Of a stretch of 64,000 nucleotides of DNA, positions 50,013 through 61,944 are shown piece by piece. The notes beneath the pieces were generated by a model, which had not been told where the DNA came from, did not search any database, and saw only the letters and a list, made by a program, of their open reading frames with translations. The stretch's first letter is position 1. Every line of letters starts with the position of its first letter. A program made the translations under genes and the position numbers. The stretch spans positions 56,652,881 through 56,716,880 of the forward strand of contig CM019063.1 of the NCBI GenBank assembly GCA_009667805.1, given 5' to 3'. The stretch is from Leptobrachium leishanense (lineage: Eukaryota > Chordata > Amphibia > Anura > Megophryidae).

Positions 50013-50618
50013 TAATAATATAATATAAATGATGACAAAAATGTTAATAATATTTCTGGAGAAATGCAAACAAATTTAGTTTTTTGCAAACGGGCACCAG
50101 AACATGCCCCTGAGGTTCCGGTACAGACATGATGGCCCATGTACCAGAACTCTTTGAAGTGTTGGGAATTTCGTGTCTCCTTTAGGAGACTTGTGGCAGT
50201 CCTCCAAGGGGGCTCTTAGAAGATTGAATCAGCCATCCGAGTGCAGGGTCTTAGCTCCTCTTAGGAAGTAGGATCCGATTTGAGTCCAACCCCTCTCCCA
50301 GCCATTGGATTGGCTGGACAATCACTGGAACAACAAGCCTCTCCGTAGCCACATGACATGCTCTGGCTTGCAGAGTGTCAACAGCATGTTATGTCTGTGT
50401 GATTGGAGAGCCAGCCTTGTGCTATAAGGAAGGCAAGTTTTACAAATGATCTTAAGGATTAAAATGGGTTTGAGGAGGGGTTTACTAATGGCTAATGTTT
50501 AACCCTTACAGCCCTCTTTCATTTTAATCAGAGAGTGTTCCTTTAAGACCAATATCTCTTCCTGGATTGGAGAAAATTCCCAATTTATAATGTTTTTCAC
50601 ACGGTATAATGGAAATAA
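50013..50618. other. Gene-free spacer, left flank of a 2-kb hAT
   Basis: Mostly unassigned. The last about 30 bases (cacacggtataatggaaata) match, inverted, 62527-62548, so an older repeat was the target of the hAT insertion. Confidence 0.55.
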
Positions 50619-50626
50619 GCGCAGAT

Positions 50627-52654
50627 CATAGGCGTGCGCACAGGGTGTGCTGGGTGTGCCTGGGCACACCCTAATCACACAGCCTTTTTTTTTTTTTTTA
50701 CTAAGGGCTGCTGGGATGGCACCCGCCTCTCTGGTGTGCCATCACTGACCGCTGCTCTGGAGGGCTCCCTGAGGCGGCCGGGTCAGCAGAAGACACACCC
50801 CTGCATTTTCATCTTTTGATATGCCCAGGGGCAGGCAGGGCTGCTGCTCTGGAGGGATGCTGTGTGGGTCTGTTAAATACCACAGTGAGAGGCAGCACAC
50901 AATACTACTTGCACTGAGGGATTTCATTTTTCTAGCGGCAGGGACTGTTTCCCTACCCCCTAGAATGTCTTTTGAGGTGTGGATCAGGAAGAAGCCCAGT
51001 TCTGAGACCATGTGACAGACTAGGGCCTCCTGCTAAGAGGGCACTGGGAGAGCAGTCTGGTGGAGTCTGCATTCACCATGGAGGAGAGTTAGGCTGGCAA
51101 GTATGGAGGAGAGAGGGGGGTCCTTATCCTATCCTATATTTGCCTTCTTCCTGTACCCTTTTCTCAGCATTTCCATCTTCTATTGAAGCTACATTTGCTT
51201 TTTTCTATCTATCTAATTCTGTCTTTCCCTTACCTAGCCTTTTTCTGTTTGTCTGTCTGTCTGCTAACTGAAAAATCTCCCCCTTGCCCCGTCCATGCTA
51301 AGTTCATGTAGCCCAAACCTGGTTCCAACTTCACAGGATTAATGTGAGTTTTATTGATGTGGAGCTCTGTGATACACTCATACACACCGCCTATTACTGT
51401 ATCACAGAGCTCCACACCAATAAAACATACAGTAATTTGCGGTGTGTATGAACGTATCACAGAGTTCCACTGCAATAAAACGCCAATGGCGCCAAGCAGG
51501 GACAGAGGCAGGATGTGAGGAGTGTCATCAGCGCTGAGGAGGGATTCCCCACAACGCTCCTCTCACATCCATAGACTGTCTGTAGCCCACGGGGATGACT
51601 TGAGCGAGAGGTCGGGTGCCTCGTACTCTTCATACTCATCAAAAGCTGCCCATGGTATGAGCATATCAGAGCTCAACAGCAATAAAACTCACAGTAATGT
51701 GTAAGCATGTCACAGCAATAAAACAGTAATGTGCAATGTGTATGAGTGTACCACAGCTCCACAGCTATAAACCTCACACACAGTGTACATTACTGAAGGC
51801 TTTAATGCTGTGGAGCTCTGGGATATGCTCAGACACACTGCACATTACGGTGAGTTTTATTGCTACATACCGTAGTGGGGTTATAGCTATAAGTGTATAT
51901 GTAGACATATGGAGATGTATGAAAATGCATGTATTTGTCTTTATACAGGTCCAAGTCCAGCCTTGCCCCATCGTCGTGTTCCAACAAGCAGGATATATGC
52001 TGCCTGCCCTCTGAAAACTATGAATGATGGGTGGACGTCTTAAGAGCCACATGAGGCACAGGTAGGAGACTAAATAGTGGTGCAGGGTAGCAAGAGATTA
52101 AAGGGCCACTTTACTCAAATTTCTTGCCCCCTTTTTTTCCCTGTAACCTCCTTGCTGTGGACGATACGCTGAACACGTCCTCTAGTTGCACGCTTCTGTG
52201 AGGAGGAAGAAGTCTCAGCTTGGTGTCAAAGTCCCACTCAGCGTTTATCGTGGGCTTCTTTCACAGCGGCCTTACATTTTGGATTCTCTGCCCTCTTTGC
52301 CCACCCGGACACTGACGTCATTGCATATTTTCTTTGAAAAGTGCACTAATAGGCTCTCTATTTCTGATTATTTTTTAACATGTGTAACCGATAAAATAAA
52401 TAACCCCAAGGTTTGGATAATAAAATGTGGGAAAACGAATTTACATACTACAAATTATTGAATTTCAAATGGAAATTTACATTTTTTGATATATATCATT
52501 CTGATGTTATATGACATACACACGTAGTAATAATATATTTTGATTGCATGCATTAGTGTGGGTGGGTGTTTACACGCATGTGTCTGTGTATATATTTATG
52601 TATACATCCGCATTTGGGTGCACACCCCAATGCAATAGGCTGCGCACACCTATG
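50627..52654. mobile_element. hAT-type element (2028 bp), exact 8-bp TSD, empty site in window
   Basis: Ends CATAGGCGTGCGCAC and TGCGCACACCTATG. GCGCAGAT is exact at 50619-50626 and 52655-52662. The unoccupied site (atctgcgcttattccc, inverted) is present once at about 62511-62530. No transposase frame was recognised: the open frames inside are short. The interior includes a poly-T run at 50684-50699 and the inverted/direct repeat zone at 51300-51860. Confidence 0.88.
51300..51860. repeat. Mixed direct and inverted repeats inside the hAT
   Basis: The words gagctctgtgatac / gtatcacagagctcc, aataaaac(tc)acagtaatgtg and gtgtgtatgagtgtaccaca recur at about 51350, 51400, 51450, 51670, 51740 and 51800, in both orientations. 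Together they could fold into several alternative hairpins. Origin unknown; several hAT families have such subterminal arrays, but this one is internal. Confidence 0.75.
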
Positions 52655-52662
52655 GCGCAGAT

Positions 52663-52775
52663 GATATATTTTTTCTTATGTTTTATACATGTTGCTGGGC
52701 TGGATACATCTGGTGGTTGCAGTCGCCCCATTGGGGAATAGGCGCGACACCACTCCTCCTGTACTATGTATAGAA
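52663..52775 (-). repeat. Repeat fragment shared (inverted) with 62406-62525
   Basis: acatctggtggttgcagtcg, ccccattggggaataggcgc and gacaccactcctcctgtact are the complement of 62406-62490. Joined to 50590-50618 it makes the repeat that the hAT interrupted. Confidence 0.75.
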
Positions 52776-53611
52776 ACACAGAAACATAGAAAAATGTCGG
52801 CAGATAAGAACCTTTCGGCCCATCTAGTCTGCCCAATTACATGGATACTTTACCTGGATTTATCTTTTGTTTAGGATAGCCTTATGCCTATCCCATGCCT
52901 GCTTAAATTCAATTACTGTTTTGGCCTCTACCACTTCAACTGGAAGACTGTTCCATGTATCCACCACCCTCTCAGTAAAATAATGCTTCCTGATGTTACT
53001 TTTAAACCTTTGCCCCTCTAATCTAAGACTATGTCCTCTTGTTTTGCTACTTTGTTTCCTTTTAAATATACTCCCTTCCTCTACCTTGTGGATTCCCTTT
53101 ACGTATTTAAATGTTTCTATCATATCTCCTCTGTCTCGTCTTTTTTCCAAGCTGTACATGTTAAGATCATTAAGCCTTTCCTGGTAACTTTTCTCCTTCA
53201 AGCCGTACACCATTTTAGTAGCCCTTCTCTGAACTCTCTCTAAGATGTCTATATCCTTCTGGAGATACGGTCTCCAGTACTGCACACAGTACTCCAAGTG
53301 AGGTCTCACCAGTGCTCTGTACAGTGGCATGAGCACTTCCCTTTTCCTACTGCTAATACCTCTCCCTACACAACCAAGCATTCTGCCAGCATTTCCTGCT
53401 GCTCTACTACATTGACTACTTACCCTTAGATCCTCTGAAATAATAACCCCTAAATCCCTTTCCTCAGATGTTGAGGTTAGGACTGTATCAAATATTCTAT
53501 ATTCAGCCCTTGGGTTTTTACGTCCCAGGTGCATTATCTTGCACTTATCCACATTAAAACTCAATTGCCACAGTTCCGACCATTTTTTTAGTTTACCTAA
53601 ATCATTGATTT
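52776..53611 (-). pseudogene. CR1-like LINE fragment: C-terminal reverse transcriptase and 3' end
   Basis: The minus-strand frame from about 53600 to 52860 (234 codons from its first methionine at 53564) has the CR1-type C-terminal domain: FNVDKCKIMHLGRKNP, ERDLGVIISEDL, VRPHLEYCVQYW, ERVQRRATKM, RRDRGDMIETFKYVKG and VVDTWNSLPVEVVEA. The catalytic motifs lie upstream and are lost, so it is a 5'-truncated copy although this part is uninterrupted. The 3' untranslated end (minus strand) reads ggcagactagatgggccgaa and finishes with tctatgtttctgtgtttcta. Its 5' side abuts MITE-A at 53612. Confidence 0.9.
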
Positions 53612-54156
53612 GATTATAATATTCTGCAGTAAAGAGTCTCTTTATTTATAGATTTTTTAGGATCTTCTAGGCATTTTTTGGGATGTTTTTGCAAAAACAT
53701 TTTTTTCGTTGTTTTAAATAGTTCTTTTTTCTGTAACAGCCCTTTTTATTATCATTCATTGGATCTTATGTGTAAATTTCAGACATTTTCGCTCAGTAGT
53801 TTCTTTGCAAGCAGCGTTTCACTTTTCAAACATTCAAGCGTATTTTTTTTTTTTCATTCCATTCGTCTGCGGTGTCGCTTTTTCCGGCGGCTGCTCTGTG
53901 CTCTGATCGGCGGCTGCTCGGGTTTTTTACGGCGTGTTCAATCCAGATGTATTTGCGGGTTTCGTTGTACATTCGCTGGGTTTTGGTGAGTGTTTGCGGG
54001 TTTGCAGCGGCTTTCCCCTGCTCTACGACTGCCCTATGGTGCTTGCTGAATACACCGCAGGGTCGCCAAAATGGGATCGCCAAATCGCACCGAATTGAAG
54101 AGAACGAAAAGTCACCGAACGTGCGGTGACTTTTCGATTCTCTTTGAATAACCCTG
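53612..54156 (-). mobile_element. MITE-A copy (right part, reverse orientation)
   Basis: Starts in the family's middle (ttataatattctgcagtaaa) next to the CR1 fragment and ends TTTGAATAACCCTG at 54156, with the outer hairpin gaaaagtcaccgaac / gtgcggtgacttttc. Confidence 0.85.
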
Positions 54157-54561
54157 GAAATGTTCTATATATGGTTACATGATATTACTGTATTATATTT
54201 GCATATAAGCTGTGAACGTCTGGGGTTCAATTTATATGCGGATAGCATCTCAGATTTTTTTATCACATTCTAAGCACAAGAAACAAGGTATAGGGACCTT
54301 TAATGTACAGTAACTTTAGGCTACATCTGAGATGCAAGCTGAGCCTTGTAAGTAGCGTTGCCTCCAGCATCTTAGCTTAACGTTAGCTAAGGGGCAGGCT
54401 GCCGGACTCAGCGCCTGCCCCGCAATCTGCTGGGGAAACCGGGACGCAAAGGGGAAATTAGCGAATGCTAATTTTTCCCCTATACGTCCCGGTTTTAGCG
54501 AGGGCAACATGATAGTGCCCCAAGAGTGGTGGTAAAATTACACAATCAACGAATACAGTGT
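54157..54561. other. Gene-free spacer with a strong hairpin
   Basis: At 54446-54495 the arms ccgggacgcaaaggggaaat and the complement-type atttttcccctatacgtccc fold around gctaatt. The style (acgggacgc, ttagcg) resembles the GGGCC foldback family, but the termini are not found. No gene. Confidence 0.6.
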
Positions 54562-54772
54562 TTTGTTTTTTTGGAGAAAGGATTTTAGCAGGAAGGATAC
54601 ATTGAGATTTCTCTCATTTTCAAGCATGTCCTGGGTGGTGAGTATGTACCGTTCGGTGTCTTGCCCAAGGTCACTTACTGGAGAGGTGCTCTTGCCGGGA
54701 TTCGAACCTGTGTCTCCACAGTCTCTCTCCACGGTTATAGAGCAGTGTAGTTAGCTCTACTCCACCCAGTCG
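54562..54772 (-). mobile_element. tRNA-like SINE copy 4, best B box
   Basis: Minus strand: head ccgactgggtggagtagag, then the B-box match ggttcgaatcccgg (at about 54700), body cttgggcaagacaccgaac, and an A tail (T run near 54566). This copy is the clearest evidence for a tRNA-type internal promoter. Confidence 0.82.
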
Positions 54773-54984
54773 GATTACTTGAGGGGTATGTGAATTCCTT
54801 TGGGAATTCAGAAACTTGACCAGTAAACACTAGACAAGATTGTCAAATAACCAACACCAAATCAATCTGAGGACAAACAACCACACGGACAGCAAGAACA
54901 ATTGGTCTATATTTACATACACAAAATAAACTCCTAAAATTCAATCAGTTTTAAGATAGCAATACATATAATGACATTAACCCT

Positions 54985-56235
54985 TGTTTGCCCATTGTCT
55001 GTTAGAGTTTGTTCTGCCACATTGGTTTGCTGTCCCTTAGCAGGAGGTCAGCATTCACACTTCTCCAACAGGCACAGAGGCCATGTGTAGTGTGGGCTAG
55101 GGTGCCGAGAAGGGTGAGGGCACAAAGATGGAGGGAAACTCATCTCAAGCGTTTTTTTTGTTCTGCGTTCAACAAAAGCAGAACACGGAGAGGGCACTTC
55201 TTGATGAAGTTCAATTTGTTATGAAGAATCCACAACAGGCTTATTTTTGGAATGTAAAACTCTTCCACAAGCTTTTATGAGAATGGTTTGAGGTTCTTGA
55301 TCCTGAATTCCTTCTCCTTGGCCACCATGGTCTTGTCTGTGGACGTTCGGGGGCATCACTCACTCAGTTCATCACAAATGTCAAAATATCCAGACTTGAA
55401 TCTGCTAAACTACTTGCTGACCTTTTGGGGACTAGAAGCTTCATCACCAACATGGATTTTGAATGCTTTTTGCCGAGAAACCATAATGAAATTGTTAGAA
55501 AATGATGGTCAGGTTTTTGCACCTTTGAGTAAGGCACAACTCCATGAATATTTTTTTACAAGTAGCTGAAGGATTAGGCTTTCTTTGAAACACAAATTGA
55601 GATAGCTTCATTATTTCTTGGATTTTATCCTCACTTTTGGATAGGGATGTGCATGGCTGAAAATTTTGTTTTGTTTCGTTTCGTTACGTTTTTAAATAAT
55701 TTCGTTTTCAGAATTTCGTAACAAATTTTGTTTCGTATTTTGTTTTGTTTCATTTTGGATCGATTTGAAATTTCGAATCGATTCAAATTTCATAAATCAA
55801 TTCGATAGTTGATAGCAATTCGAATTTTGGATCACTAAATAAAGAAAAGCTAGGGTTAAATATTAAGCTGTGTCACAGATTTAGTATTTGAGTCAAATTA
55901 AACAGTGAAACAAAATTAATTTGTTTCATAAAGTCCTTTACTGAATATTACTTGTATTGTAAATTAAGATCAATTCGATAGGTCATTTCAAATTCAGCAG
56001 TTGATATCAAATATTCAAATTTTTATTTTACGATGATACAGTGTAAAACAAAATAAATTTGTTATATACCATTTTGATTCGTTTCAAATTTGTATCGTAT
56101 CGATTCGTTATTCGTAAGTACTTCCGAACTACTAATTATCAAATTTCGTTCCAAATTCTGAATTTTTACGAAACGAATGCACATCTCTACGTTTGGACCT
56201 TCCCTCATATTTTGAACTTTGCAGCATTATTCTAT
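54985..56235 (-). pseudogene. Mariner-like transposase relic, split by a hAT
   Basis: On the minus strand, from about 56215: a probable terminal repeat (atgagggaaggtccaaaag), then (after removing the hAT) translated blocks VSRQKAFKIHVGDEASSPQK, FSRFKSGYFDI and ILHNKLNFIKKCPLRV followed by NAEQKKRL. These align in order with the N-terminal paired-type DNA-binding half of mariner transposases (the W/RF-SG-F-D block, then the I-L-x-LG-KK-x-VP-LL-x-EQK block). Stops and frameshifts are frequent, and the catalytic DDD half was not recognised. The resemblance is from memory of the family and is moderate. Confidence 0.65.
55642..56189. mobile_element. hAT-type MITE (548 bp), 8-bp TSD with one mismatch
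   Basis: Starts TAGGGATGTGCATGGC and ends GAATGCACATCTCTA. Flanks CTTTTGGA (55634-55641) and CGTTTGGA (56190-56197). Rich in tttcgttt and gaaacgaa words, palindromic overall. It interrupts the mariner relic and belongs to the same end type as 16183 and 18249. Confidence 0.88.
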
Positions 56236-56900
56236 AGTATAATACTTGTATTTCTGCCATGCAATAATTAATTGTCGATGTCCTACGCATTAGAGACAGA
56301 GCTGTGATATATATATATGTAACACGAGTATCACATAAGCCACAAAGCAGAATAAATATCATCCTATATGCTTCACACATCCACAAACCTTGACAGGTAA
56401 TAAAAACAATAACTAATAAAACTCTAATTACACGCTTCAGAAATCACATTAATTAAGATTTCTATCATTCATCTGCTCTCTGCGTTATTTTGGCTTCCAG
56501 GCTCTTCATATAAGGACAAAGGCAATGATTAGAGTTTTCTGAGCAGCTAGGACTTGTACCAGCGTGCTGCTCACTAATCCCACGCATACCTTTATATATT
56601 TACTTACATGTAATGCAAGGTGTGTAATTCTGTAAATTCAGAAGAATCTAATGCCAGGGGCATAATTATGCAAGATTACACAACGATCATTTGCACAGTG
56701 AGGCTAATTACGATGGTTTTATTAAAGCCATATTTTCCAAACGCAGAAATACCTACAAATTAACAGCTACAGTAAAAGACTGTAAATGGATTAATAGTAA
56801 TATTTCGCCGACAAAAAAAGTCAATTTAAAATGATAAGCCATGGACATTATCACCCCAAAAAACCTGCCATGTCTACGATAATCTATTAACAAATATACT
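56236..56900. other. Gene-free spacer, nothing recognised
   Basis: AT-rich, with a short atatatat tract at 56309. No gene. Confidence 0.5.
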
Positions 56901-57652
56901 GGGCCCTATTACATTCATAACGCTAACGTTAGCGCTCACCTGTGTGAGTGTTAACATTAGCTGTGGTTGCCCTAGCGCGGGTGCACCATATTACATTCCA
57001 AACGCTACCAGGATTAAAAACCCGTTAGGGATTCGGATCTTGCGCTTTTCAGCACGAGGTTACTGTACTTTGCATTCCCTATGCGTAACATGGGGAGTGC
57101 AAAGAGTTAATTAGCGTTAGGATTACAAAATCCTAACTCTAATTACCGTCCGGCTGCGCCTAACCCGAAAGTCAACCACAACTAGGACCTGGTGCTAATG
57201 GATTCTGCTTCTGCAGAATCAGTCAGCACCAGCTGAACCCTCCCAAAAAAAAAAAATATCATACTCACCTCCCATCCTGCAGCGAGAACAGTGGCTCATC
57301 CGCCTCTTCTTGCCGCCAGGAGCAGTGAGAGACTGGGGAAAAAAGACCCCCAGTCTCCCTCTGTAGATCACTACACCGACCTGCTGGATCGCGGGTGGCG
57401 AGATCCTGCAGGTCATGTGACCGGCAGTGTTAGCCACAATGGAGTCCTATGGACTCCATAGAGGGAATGTCTGCAGTGGCGCTTAGCGCTGACGCGAGCA
57501 TCCGAGGCTTACCGCCATGTTACGGTGCAGGCTGCTGGATTAGCAACTGCACCGTAATATCACGCTAAAACGGGGACGCTAAGGAGAAACCTGCAGGCGC
57601 AGGTTTTTCTCCTTAGCTTCCTCGTTTTATTGTGAACTTTGTAATATGGGCC
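56901..57652 (-). mobile_element. GGGCC foldback element, exact 3-bp TSD (752 bp)
   Basis: Ends GGGCCCTATTACATTC and GTAATATGGGCC. ACT is duplicated exactly (56898-56900 and 57653-57655). The hairpin ctaaaacggggacgctaagg lies at the right here but at the left in the homologue at 28738, so the two are inverted relative to each other. Confidence 0.85.
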
Positions 57653-57714
57653 ACTATGTTCCAGCACGGAAAATATTCTCACGGTCCTGTAGGTTTGAAT
57701 AGAAAAAACATGTA

Positions 57715-58458
57715 GGGCCCTATTACAATCTTACGTGCAAAAACGCACGTGCAGCACGTGAATTTTTGCGCAAATCATTAAACGTTAATGCGTGAACATT
57801 AACGGCAGTATTACAATCCGCGCGCATTTTTTCAGCAGTCAAAAAAAAAAAACGCGCGTTAAAAAGAAGAGCAAAAACGCGCGCACATTAATGTTGCGCG
57901 CAGAAATCGGTGTGCGGACTGTTTATCGCGATTCAGCCAATTAAGACCCAATTAAGAATAAGAACCACTATTGTCTCCCGTTTGATTTTAGCAGGCGCAA
58001 AAACTATCTGACTATATATGCTGCAGCAGTAATAAAAACGCACAAAACTTATCAATTTTATTGTTTGGGTATGCGTAGAATGTGTAACTATACTTTCCTT
58101 TTTTTTTTGTGCTGGTGTATTTGGTTTCGGCCAGGACGTTCAGATTTGCAGTTACCACCAGCTTTTCAAAGACGTTAAAATTATGTGCGCAAACGCTGTC
58201 CGTTAAAATTTTCGCATAGATTGTAATACCATCCGTGTACCAGCGCACAAACGCATTTGCGTTCACAATGTTAAGTATAGGACGCGCGCAGTACATTACA
58301 CTCACGCAGGGTTTGCGCAGGTTCACCCGCGTTAGACGTTAACGCGCATTTTTTGCGCGGACGTTGTAATACGATGTTCAGTGCAAAGGGGTTTGCCCCT
58401 CGCGTTAAAGCGTTTTTGCACACGCGTTATTTTTTACACGAGGATTGTAATAGGGCTC
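57715..58458. mobile_element. GGGCC-ended foldback element, second type, 3-bp TSD (744 bp)
   Basis: Ends GGGCCCTATTACAATC and GATTGTAATAGGGCTC. GTA is duplicated exactly (57712-57714 and 58459-58461). The interior is rich in CpG words (cgcgcgcatt, gcacgtgcagcacg) and differs from the 28738/56901 type. It lies only 62 bp from the previous element. Confidence 0.85.
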
Positions 58459-58954
58459 GTAACGTGTAAAACGGATGATGTCCTTTGTAATGTTATTAAT
58501 TGTGTTTGGTGCATGGTTTAGAGTAAAACTAATAAAGTGTGTGAGACAAATGCACACCTCGATACAAAAAGGTGAGTAATATTAAACCTTGATACAAAAA
58601 GGTGAATAATAGTGGACCCCAATGATAAGTGGAAGAAGAAGGCGGGGACATGTGGAAAAAATGGCCATTGACATGCATTACAAGAGGACAGTGATGTGTG
58701 GCAGAAGGTGGCATTGACATGCAAAAGAAAGGGTACTGACATATGAAAGAAGGGGACAGTGACATGTGATAGGAGACAATGACATGTGACAGAAGGGGAG
58801 CGTGACATGTGGAAGAAGATGGCGATGACTTGTAATAGAAGGGGACAATGACATGTAATAGAAGGTTGACAGCGACTTGTGAAAGAATCGGTCAGTTGTA
58901 TGTGGAAGAAAAGAGCAGTGACGTGTGAAAAACAAGGGCAGTGTCATGTGGAAG
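58459..58954 (+). repeat. Degenerate repeat leading into the 45-bp minisatellite
   Basis: From about 58590 the words gtgacatgtggaagaagg and gtgacatgtgaaagaagggg recur irregularly every 20-40 bases with many changes. This looks like the older edge of the array that follows. Confidence 0.75.
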
Positions 58955-60305
58955 AAGGGGCAGCTACAGATAAAGGAAGGGGATATTGATATGTGGAAGA
59001 AGGGGCAGCTACAGATAAAGGAAGGGGATATTGATATGTGGAAGAAGGGGCAGCTACAGATAAAGGAAGGAGATATTGATATGTGGAAGAAGGGGCAGCT
59101 ACAGATAAAGGAAGGGATATTGATATGTGGAAGAAGGGGCAGCTACAGATAAAGGAAGGGGATATTGATATGTGGAAGAAGGGGCAGCTACAGATAAAGG
59201 AAGGGGATATTGATATGTGGAAGAAGGGGCAGCTACAGATAAAGGAAGGGGATATTGATATGTGGAAGAAGGGGCAGCTACAGATAAAGGAAGGAGATAT
59301 TGATATGTGGAAGAAGGGGCAGCTACAGATAAAGGAAGGGGATATTGATATGTGGAAGAAGGGGCAGCTACAGATAAAGGAAGGGGATATTGATATGTGG
59401 AAGAAGGGGCAGCAACAGATAAAGGAAGGGGATATTGATATGTGGAAGAAGGGGCAGCTACAGATAAAGGAAGGGATATTGATATGTGGAAGAGGGAGCA
59501 GCTACAGATAAAGGAAGGGGATATTGATATGTGGAAGAAGGGGCAGCTACAGATAAAGGAAGGGATATTGATATGTGGAAGAGGGAGCAGCTACAGATAA
59601 AGGAAGGGGATATTGATATGTGGAAGAAGGGGCAGCTACAGATAAAGGAAGGGGATATTGATATGTGGAAGAAGGGGCAGCTACAGATAAAGGAAGGGGA
59701 TATTGATATGTGGAAGAAGGGGCAGCTACAGATAAAGGAAGGGATATTGATATGTGGAAGAAGGGGCAGCAACAGATAAAGGAAGGGGATATTGATATGT
59801 GGAAGAAGGGGCAGCTGCAGATAAAGGAAGGGGATATTGATATGTGGAAGAAGAGGCAGCTGCAGATAAAGGAAGGGGATATTGATATGTGGAAGAAGGA
59901 GCAGCTACAGATAAAGGAAGGAGATATTGATATGTGGAAGAAGGGGCAGCTACAGATAAAGGAAGGGGATATTGATATGTGGAAGAAGGAGCAGCTACAG
60001 ATAAAGGAAGGGGATATTGATATGTGGAAGAAGGGGCAGCTACAGATAAAAGGGGATATTGATATGTGGAAGAAGGGGCAGCTACACATAAAGGAAGGGG
60101 ATATTGATATGTGGAAGAAGGAGCAGCTACAGATAAAGGAAGGAGATATTGATATGTGGAAGAAGGGGCAGCTACAAATAAAGGAAGGGGATATTGATAT
60201 GTGGAAGAAGGGGCAGCTACAGATAAAGGAAGGGGATATTGATATGTGGAAGAAGGGGCAGCTACAGATAAAGGAAGGGGATATTGATATGTGGAAGAAG
60301 GGGAC
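58955..60305 (+). repeat. 45-bp minisatellite, about 30 units
   Basis: Unit: gatattgatatgtggaagaa then ggggcagctacagataaagg and aaggg. Unit variants include gagggagcagc, cagcaacag, and cagctgcag, plus a few one-base losses and one shortened unit near 60045. As 45 is divisible by three, open frames appear on both strands (DMWKKGQLQIKEGDI and its reverse). They are by-products, not genes. Confidence 0.97.
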
Positions 60306-61555
60306 AGTATGTAATCAAACATTCTGTTGTTCTGCACACTGGATATACTATGTATATATAATATAAGGTCTGATTTGTGTGAAGCAGCAAACAGCATCCT
60401 CTGTAATACAGCTAATAACGCAATGCATGAGCACTCTGCCTGGCCTAGGGGTTGAAGCAGCTCATCAATCTGCTATTGAACATTAGAATTTCTTTTACGT
60501 AGTTACTCTGTAAAAGAGCATTATACATCATATGCACGTATCTCTATGGAGATGACAGTTGTCTAAGAAGAAATTGAAAGGGTCTTATTTATATAAGTAT
60601 AAAGGGCGCTGCAATCAATCTGATTCTAGAACACGCTTCTGTAAGTCTGGGGTAAGAGTCGTAAACATACACAGAACATAAAGGAGTATATTATCCCAAT
60701 GAAAGATCAGGTAATGAGCAAGGAAAAGCACAATTGTTGCAATTACGGCACCTCTGTGTGATATTCAAGGCTGAGTAGTGATTGTATGATTGTATAGAGA
60801 AGTTGAGACAGTTTAGTCCTTGCCGTGTATTTGATGCATTGAATATATTTTCCCCTCCCGTTTTTTTGGGGTTTTTTTCATAAAACATATACAATTAAAG
60901 GCTATGCAAATTATACATTATTACCTAATTTTCTCCCCTATTATCAATTTCTTCAGCTTCAAATACATAAAACAGAAACAAATAAACACACCTTACACAC
61001 TAACTATGGTACGTAAAACCGTCATCTCTTCCTGGTATACCCAGACTTTAGCTTTTTCCTTTTTTTTTCTTTCCTTTTTTCTCCTTCCCATTTCTCCCCA
61101 CAATCACTCTGCTTCTCTATCGGCTTCTCATCTTAAAGATTCCATTCTCCCCAGGTTTCTCCCTTCCCTACTGCCAGACCTAACTATCCCTATATGCCTC
61201 AAGGTGTTTACCAGCTTTATTGCCATAAAAAGGAGAAAAAAACCCCACAAACATTTATATGTGCATATCAGTAAACACCTGCACCCACAATACGTGCGTA
61301 TATGCATGTAGCAAAATCTATTGGTGCTAAAATGTGCTATTCTTAATAATATCCATACCTCCAGTCTTGGAATTAAAAAGTTATTAAAGCTTTATCTTCC
61401 ACTTCCACTATATCGATCCACTCTTTCCAATAAGCTATATCTCTATGGTTAGATTGATATTGTGCACTAATACCTCTCTCCATTTTACATTGAAATAATA
61501 ATTGTGTTTTTATATGATACCAATTAGGAGTGTTTGCTGATTTCCAATTTCTAGC
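60306..61555. other. Gene-free stretch, nothing recognised
   Basis: No supported gene. Pyrimidine-rich text at 61020-61110 gives a hydrophobic open frame without other support. Confidence 0.5.
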
Positions 61556-61764
61556 AATTTTTTTTTTTATAAGGATTTTACCAGGAAGGATACATTAAGA
61601 TTTCTCTTGTTTTCAAGTATGTCCTGGGTTAGAGTATGTACTGTTAGGTGTCTTGCCAAGGACAAGGACTCTTACTGGAGAGGTTGCTCGCTGGGATCAA
61701 ACCCATGACTCCACAGGTTTTCTTCATGCAGAGCAGTGACATTACCTCTACTCCACCCAGCCGG
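61556..61764 (-). mobile_element. tRNA-like SINE copy 5
   Basis: T run at 61559-61570 (A tail on the minus strand), body, and head ccggctgggtggagtagag at 61764. Contains a small duplication (aaggacaaggact). No clear target duplication. Confidence 0.8.
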
Positions 61765-61944
61765 TGGATAGTTTTATGGCCGTTAGATAGTGAATTATAA
61801 ATTTTCTTGTCCATATGGGAACATTAGGAAGATTGATATGCAGAATGGCGGCAGCGAGTGTAATTTTGATGGTAATGCCCACAAGAGTATTCAAATTATG
61901 GATACAGTTATGCCAAGCAGGCTGTATCTCTGGACAAGACCACC

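Noticed and set aside
53612..54156. Exon-like frame with phenylalanine- and serine-rich product
   Set aside because: Lies entirely in MITE-A; the same pseudo-peptide appears in other copies with frame disruptions.
54562..54772. tRNA gene suggested by the B-box-like ggttcgaatcc
   Set aside because: No cloverleaf or acceptor stem; four other diverged copies with A tails, one with a target duplication, show it is a SINE.
58925..60397. Long repetitive frames on both strands (up to 223 codons)
   Set aside because: By-products of the 45-bp minisatellite; unit indels shift the frame freely, so there is no sign of selection on a protein.
61020..61311. Hydrophobic frame of 135 codons resembling a membrane protein
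   Set aside because: Caused by a pyrimidine-rich tract; no conserved motif, and an isolated frame in a gene-free stretch.
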